Source of the DNA: Flavobacteriales bacterium
GTDB lineage: Bacteria; Bacteroidota; Bacteroidia; Flavobacteriales_D; Parvicellaceae
DNA length: 27,949 nucleotides
Direction of reading: 5' to 3'
Assembly (NCBI GenBank): GCA_026993705.1
Contig: JALWSJ010000077.1
Location: forward strand, 1-27,949
The first letter of the stretch is position 1. Each line of letters opens with the position of its first letter. A program made the position numbers and the translations under genes. The notes below the pieces were generated by a model that did not search any database, was not told where the DNA came from, and saw only the letters and a list, made by a program, of their open reading frames with translations. Positions 25,245 to 27,949 of this stretch are shown one piece after another.

Positions 25245-25377
25245 GGCATTCCCTTTCACGAATAAAAATAACTGTTGCACTCATTATTTTTTACACGTGA
25301 AAGGTCGGGCTATCCACTATATCTTTTGCCCTCCAAAAGGAGGGAGGGCAAAAGGATGCCGCTTCTATCCCTAACGC
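25244..25377 (+). ncRNA. Candidate structured RNA core E6 (subtype a)
   Basis: It starts GGGCATTCCC, where G-C-A-T-T replaces GCGTT and gives one A-C mismatch with the closing AACGC. P1 is CCTTTCACG / CGTGAAAGG with an inner ATAAAAATAA/TTATTTTTTA helix and apical CTGTTGCACTC. GGTCGGGCTATCC is followed by P2 (CTTTTGCCCTCC / GGAGGGCAAAAG) and TGCCGCTTCTATCCCTAACGC. Confidence 0.55.
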
Positions 25378-25565
25378 GAGCGAAATTGGCGAATAGAAAG
25401 TGAATTTTTGGTTTCTTAGACAATGAATAAATTTTTTTTTATAGCCCCAGCTATGGAAAATTTTTATGAAGAAGTCCAAGGAATCAAAAAACGCTTTATA
25501 CCGTCTATTTTGTTCGTGTTAGGGATTCCAATCCCTAACGCAAGTGGAATGAGTGAAAAGAAAAT
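25244..25565 (+). repeat. Composite interspersed repeat, copy E6 (core + hairpin module, empty module III site)
   Basis: The core is 25244-25377 and the hairpin module 25378-25515 (ATAGCCCCAGCTAT at 25441-25454). The palindrome GTGTTAGGGATTCCAATCCC... (25516-25541) follows, then a partial second hairpin-module start (AAGTGGAATGAGTG, 25542-25555). The palindrome is what E2-E4 show on the two sides of module III, so this copy looks like the empty site. It occupies most of the gap before purQ. Confidence 0.8.
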
Positions 25566-25601
25566 CAACAGAAAAAAAACTGTGTTTTAGCATAAATACA
25601 T

Positions 25602-25609
25602 TACTTTTG
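25602..25609 (+). promoter_or_regulatory. -7 promoter box (TACTTTTG) of purQ
   Basis: TACTTTTG matches TAnnTTTG and would give a leader of about 80 nt before the purQ ATG at 25696. That leader contains the hairpin at 25636-25665. Confidence 0.5.
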
Positions 25610-25635
25610 CAAGTAACGTTAACTTAGATAGATTA

Positions 25636-25665
25636 AAACCGATAAAAGAACGCTTTTACAGGTTT
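25636..25665 (+). promoter_or_regulatory. Leader hairpin upstream of purQ
   Basis: AAACC (25636-25640) pairs with GGTTT (25661-25665), and inside it TAAAAG (25643-25648) pairs with CTTTTA (25653-25658) around an AACG loop, with a small internal loop between the helices. It does not resemble the purine or PRPP riboswitch cores known to me. A regulatory role is possible but unproven. Confidence 0.35.
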
Positions 25666-25695
25666 CCTAAATCCATTTATACAATTCAAAAAAAG

Positions 25696-26382
25696 ATGAA
25701 ATTTGGAGTAATTACTTTTCCCGGTTCCAATTGCGACAAAGACATGGTATATGTCTTACGAAACATTCTAGGATTGCAAGTAGAAGAGCTATGGCACAAA
25801 GACCATGATTTAAAAGGAAGCGACGCCGTAATATTACCGGGAGGGTTCTCTTATGGTGATTATCTTCGTTCGGGAGCTATTGCAAAATTCTCCCCAATTA
25901 TGACCGAAGTAATTGCTCACGCAGACAAAGGTGGTTATGTTTTGGGTATTTGCAATGGTTTTCAAATCCTTTGCGAATCAGGGCTATTGGAAGGAGCATT
26001 GTTGCACAACAACAACCAAAAATTTATCTGCCAAAACACCTTTATCAAACCCATTTCAAAAAAAGCTTCACTCACAAAAAACTTAGAAGACAGAGCCTAT
26101 AAAATACCAATAGCCCACGGGGAAGGACGTTTTTTCGCCAATCCTGATACTATAAAATCATTGGAAGATAACGACCAAGTTTTATTTAAATACTGCAACG
26201 AAAAAGGAGAGATTACTAACGAATCCAACCCTAATGGCTCGCTAAACAACATCGCCGGAATCAGCAACCTCAATAAAAATGTGTTTGGTATGATGCCTCA
26301 CCCCGAAAGAGCAACCGATGAAGAGTTAAGCAATACCGACGGGAAAACCATTTTTGAACAGTGGTTAGATTCTGTAAAATAA
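25696..26382 (+). CDS. purQ: Phosphoribosylformylglycinamidine synthase subunit PurQ
   Basis: PurQ is the glutaminase subunit that supplies ammonia to PurL in the FGAM synthase step of purine synthesis. The 228-residue protein starts MKFGVITFPGSNCDKD, has the oxyanion-side LPGGFSYGDYLR (47-58), the nucleophile Cys86 in GICNGFQIL, and the catalytic His202 and Glu204 in MMPHPERA. Length is normal for a stand-alone PurQ. That implies a small PurL and PurS elsewhere rather than the fused large PurL, unless the organism has both; neither is in the window. It has its own -7 box at 25602 and a short hairpin in the leader. Confidence 0.95.
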   Translation: MKFGVITFPGSNCDKDMVYVLRNILGLQVEELWHKDHDLKGSDAVILPGGFSYGDYLRSGAIAKFSPIMTEVIAHADKGGYVLGICNGFQILCESGLLEGALLHNNNQKFICQNTFIKPISKKASLTKNLEDRAYKIPIAHGEGRFFANPDTIKSLEDNDQVLFKYCNEKGEITNESNPNGSLNNIAGISNLNKNVFGMMPHPERATDEELSNTDGKTIFEQWLDSVK

Positions 26383-26439
26383 TAAAAATAGCTTAAAAAC
26401 AGGGGTACTTAGGTTACAGTAAAACCATTTTTTACTTCG

Positions 26440-26447
26440 TACCTTTG
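26440..26447 (+). promoter_or_regulatory. -7 promoter box (TACCTTTG) of the thioredoxin operon
   Basis: TACCTTTG is an exact TAnnTTTG match, with a leader of about 100 nt to the ATG at 26554. The leader includes a small GAGG...CCTC hairpin (26521-26536). No strong -33 TTG is visible. Confidence 0.5.
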
Positions 26448-26553
26448 CACTCGATTTAGATGGAGAGAAAATCATATTAAATTCCTCTACATTTAATGTT
26501 AAAAATAAAACGTATAAACAAGAGGCTAGCCCCTCAAAAATAAACACAAAGAA

Positions 26554-26910
26554 ATGGCAACAATAAAGTTAACAACACAGAAATTTAAAGACGAAGTATT
26601 CGATTATACAAAATCTCAAGAATGGGATTACAAAGGAGAGATTCCTGCTATCATCGATTTTTATGCCGATTGGTGTGGTCCTTGCAAAATGGTAGCTCCG
26701 ATTTTAGAAGAACTTTCAGAAGAATATAAAGGAAAAATAAACATTTACAAAGTAGATACAGAAGCTGAACAAGAGCTTTCGGCAGTATTTCAAATACGAA
26801 GTATTCCGAGTATGCTTTTTATTCCTGTTGGTAAACAACCAATGATGCAAGCAGGAGCTTTACCAAAAGCAACATTAAAAGAGGTAATTGAAAAAGAATT
26901 ATTAGCTTAA
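26554..26910 (+). CDS. trxA: Thioredoxin (first of a tandem pair)
   Basis: This 118-residue cytoplasmic thioredoxin has the redox motif DWCGPC with Cys41 and Cys44, preceded by IIDFYA, and the cis-proline Pro85 in RSIPSM. It is longer at the N-terminus than E. coli TrxA: an insert of about ten residues (FDYTKSQEWDYKGEIPA) is characteristic of a Bacteroidota thioredoxin subgroup. It reduces protein disulfides, normally with NADPH-thioredoxin reductase, which is not in the window. It leads an operon with a second thioredoxin 16 bp downstream. Confidence 0.9.
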   Translation: MATIKLTTQKFKDEVFDYTKSQEWDYKGEIPAIIDFYADWCGPCKMVAPILEELSEEYKGKINIYKVDTEAEQELSAVFQIRSIPSMLFIPVGKQPMMQAGALPKATLKEVIEKELLA

Positions 26911-26926
26911 TAAAACACTCTATACT

Positions 26927-27223
26927 ATGTCTAAATTCAACGATTTGATTAATGGTACTCAACCGGTATTGGTTGATTTTTCTGCAGAATGGTGTGGCCC
27001 TTGCAAAGCTATGGCTCCTATTCTGAAAGATGTAAAACATCAATTGGATTCGCAAGTGAAAATTATCAAAGTAGATGTGGACAAAAATCCGGCTGCCGCT
27101 CAGAAGTTTCAGGTGAGAGGAGTACCTACTTTAGTGCTTTTTAAAAATGGAAAATTACTTTGGAGACAATCTGGGGTAGTACCCGCTCAACAGTTGGTTT
27201 CTATAATAAAAAGTCATATTTAA
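26927..27223 (+). CDS. Thioredoxin (second of a tandem pair)
   Basis: This is a compact 98-residue thioredoxin with EWCGPC (Cys23, Cys26) and the cis-proline Pro67 in RGVPTL. The classical FKNGKLLWRQSGVVP turn follows. It lacks the N-terminal insert of its neighbour and any signal peptide, so both act in the cytoplasm. The two proteins are clearly different, so this is an old pair rather than a recent duplication. It is 16 bp after the first and 7 bp before the small membrane protein, so the three are one unit. Confidence 0.9.
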   Translation: MSKFNDLINGTQPVLVDFSAEWCGPCKAMAPILKDVKHQLDSQVKIIKVDVDKNPAAAQKFQVRGVPTLVLFKNGKLLWRQSGVVPAQQLVSIIKSHI

Positions 27224-27230
27224 TCTACTC

Positions 27231-27491
27231 ATGCAAAACGATAAACCGATTTATAAAAACGTTAGATTTTGGATATTCCCTGCGTTAACGCTTGGTTTAA
27301 TGCCTTTTGTCCCCGAACCTCACATTTGGGGTAAAATAAAATGGATAATGGGTGGTGGTGCTTTTTCTGGAGAACACCCTATGGGTTTTATGGATTGGTT
27401 TGATGTGGTTTTGCACGGCACACCTTGGGTGATGCTTTTTGTAGCAATTGTATTTTCAACCTATGAATTATTAAAAAAGAGCAATTCATAA
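27231..27491 (+). CDS. Small two-span membrane protein of unknown function
   Basis: The 86-residue protein has two predicted membrane segments (about 12-28, FWIFPALTLGLMPFVP, and about 62-80, TPWVMLFVAIVFSTYELL). Between them is a conserved-looking loop with EPHIWGKIKWIMGGG and MDWFDVVLHGTP. Proteins with this pattern recur in Flavobacteria and are sometimes labelled 'RND transporter', a label the sequence does not support: it is far too short. It is the last gene of the thioredoxin operon and is followed by a strong terminator. Confidence 0.75.
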   Translation: MQNDKPIYKNVRFWIFPALTLGLMPFVPEPHIWGKIKWIMGGGAFSGEHPMGFMDWFDVVLHGTPWVMLFVAIVFSTYELLKKSNS

Positions 27492-27523
27492 ATGGAATAG
27501 ACATTTCTATTCATCTTTACGAG

Positions 27524-27561
27524 AACAAAAAAAGGCAACTCAATTTTGAGTTGCCTTTTTT
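27524..27561 (+). terminator. Terminator of the thioredoxin operon
   Basis: GGCAACTCAA (27534-27543) pairs perfectly with TTGAGTTGCC (27546-27555), flanked by A7 on the left and T6 on the right, about 35 bp after the last stop. It could work on either strand. Confidence 0.9.
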
Positions 27562-27576
27562 GCATTAAAATTATCT

Positions 27577-27677
27577 GCGTTAGGGGTTTGTATCCCTAAC
27601 ACGAGCAAAATAGACGGTATAAAGCGTTTTTATTTTCCTTATACTTCTTCAAAATTATTTTCCATAGCGGTGCTATG
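27577..27677 (-). repeat. Truncated composite repeat, copy E7 (hairpin module half only)
   Basis: The minus-strand end of the family is present: the palindrome GCGTTAGGGG/ATCCCTAACAC (27577-27602) and half of the hairpin module up to its CATAGC...GCTATG centre (27663-27677). Family sequence then stops abruptly. The core is missing. The region from 27678 to 27735 is unrelated. Confidence 0.7.
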
Positions 27678-27735
27678 CTCAATACAATAAACTTTATGGA
27701 GAATTTGAAGAATTTATTTTTTTTCAAGACTTAGG

Positions 27736-27774
27736 CGTAAAATTTTTGTTGTAACGAGTTACTACAAAATTTTA
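27736..27774. repeat. Strong AT-rich hairpin near the right edge
   Basis: GTAAAATTTTTGTTGTAAC and GTTACTACAAAATTTTAC pair over about 17 positions with one bulge around a short GA loop. There is no adjacent gene end, so it is unlikely to be a terminator. It may belong to the repeat remnants or to the target site of the adjacent insertion element. Confidence 0.45.
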
Positions 27775-27829
27775 CAACGTCAGTATTGGGAAAAAGAAAG
27801 ATTCAAAAATTCTTAAAGTTTGTTGTTTT

Positions 27830-27949
27830 GTAAGCGTACGGTGAAGTACGTCTTGTAAGATGATTAAAATACACTGACTTTTGTACCTAAACAAAAAAAA
27901 TAGAAATTTATGTTAGGATTAGGTACAGAACATACATACTGTTACTATT
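27830..27949 (+). mobile_element. Probable left end of an IS66-family insertion sequence
   Basis: GTAAGCGTACGGTGAAG (27830-27846) resembles the left terminal inverted repeat of IS66-family elements, which usually start GTAAGCG. A short leader then leads to an ATG at 27910 whose product resembles an IS66 TnpB N-terminus. If true, the 8-bp target duplication would be the preceding GTTGTTTT (27822-27829). The element runs off the window. Confidence 0.5.
27910..27949 (+). CDS. tnpB: Start of IS66-family accessory protein TnpB (truncated by the window edge)
   Basis: Only 13 codons are visible: MLGLGTEHTYCYY. The start 'M-(L/F)-G-L-x-x-x-x-x-Y-x-x-Y' is the usual beginning of the IS66 Orf2/TnpB accessory protein, which is normally followed by a P-T-D-M-R-K motif. 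That motif would lie just beyond the edge. The call depends also on the IS66-like terminal repeat 80 bp upstream. Confidence 0.45.
   Translation, partial: MLGLGTEHTYCYY

Noticed and set aside
25610..25695. Purine riboswitch before purQ (and before purN)
   Set aside because: The leader has no aptamer-like conserved strings, and the purN leader is too short.
1..27949. CRISPR array, phage-defence island or toxin-antitoxin system
   Set aside because: The repeats are long, dispersed and not regularly spaced, no cas genes are present, and the YwqK-like repeats of the 14973 gene are in an exported protein, not a toxin-antitoxin pair.

Overview
The window is AT-rich chromosomal DNA from a member of the Bacteroidota, most likely a Flavobacteriales-type organism. 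The evidence is a type A and a type B type IX secretion (T9SS) sorting domain, several TAnnTTTG -7 promoter boxes, few Shine-Dalgarno sites, a Flavobacteria-like RecQ, and LptB/TsaB/RlmH/PurN/PurQ genes of Bacteroidota type. I see no rRNA, tRNA, CRISPR array or prophage.

Layout. Positions 1-1516 hold the start of a DUF1573 protein and a translationally coupled purN-marC pair, all on the minus strand. Positions 1622-5534 hold a deoxyribose catabolic operon (deoC, a full aldehyde dehydrogenase, a second ALDH-like protein with no catalytic half) followed by a small lipoprotein. Positions 6037-8623 hold a membrane-anchored SpoIIE-type phosphatase and a HIR-like SPFH protein. Positions 8653-11798 are a four-gene operon: alpha/beta hydrolase, ABC ATPase, FtsX/LolE-like permease with a histidine-rich insert, and an exported DUF3299-like protein. 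The set resembles metal-related ABC systems. Positions 12361-14208 are YbjN-like/lptB/tsaB. Positions 14973-19844 hold a MORN-repeat exported protein, rlmH, a T9SS cargo protein and recQ. Positions 20569-25244 hold a giant T9SS type B cargo protein and a CE4-like deacetylase. Positions 25696-27491 hold purQ and a thioredoxin-thioredoxin-small membrane protein operon. From 27830 the left end of a probable IS66-family element runs off the window.

The most striking content is non-coding. Seven copies (six with the core, one truncated) of a composite interspersed repeat fill almost every long intergenic gap. Each full copy has a core of about 135-150 nt with invariant strings (GGGCGTTCC, GGTCGGGCTATC, TCTATCCCTAACGC). 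Between these lie two stems whose sequence differs from copy to copy while base pairing is kept, which is the signature of a structured RNA. A long imperfect hairpin module of about 140 bp follows. In three copies a third module of about 110 bp with its own inverted repeats sits inside a CCCTAACGC palindrome that is empty in other copies. The copies alternate in orientation along the window, and the two core subtypes segregate by strand. Cores begin within about 0-75 bp of a gene end or start, in one case on the last base of a stop codon.

All calls come from reading the sequence and from general family knowledge; no searches or folding runs were possible.
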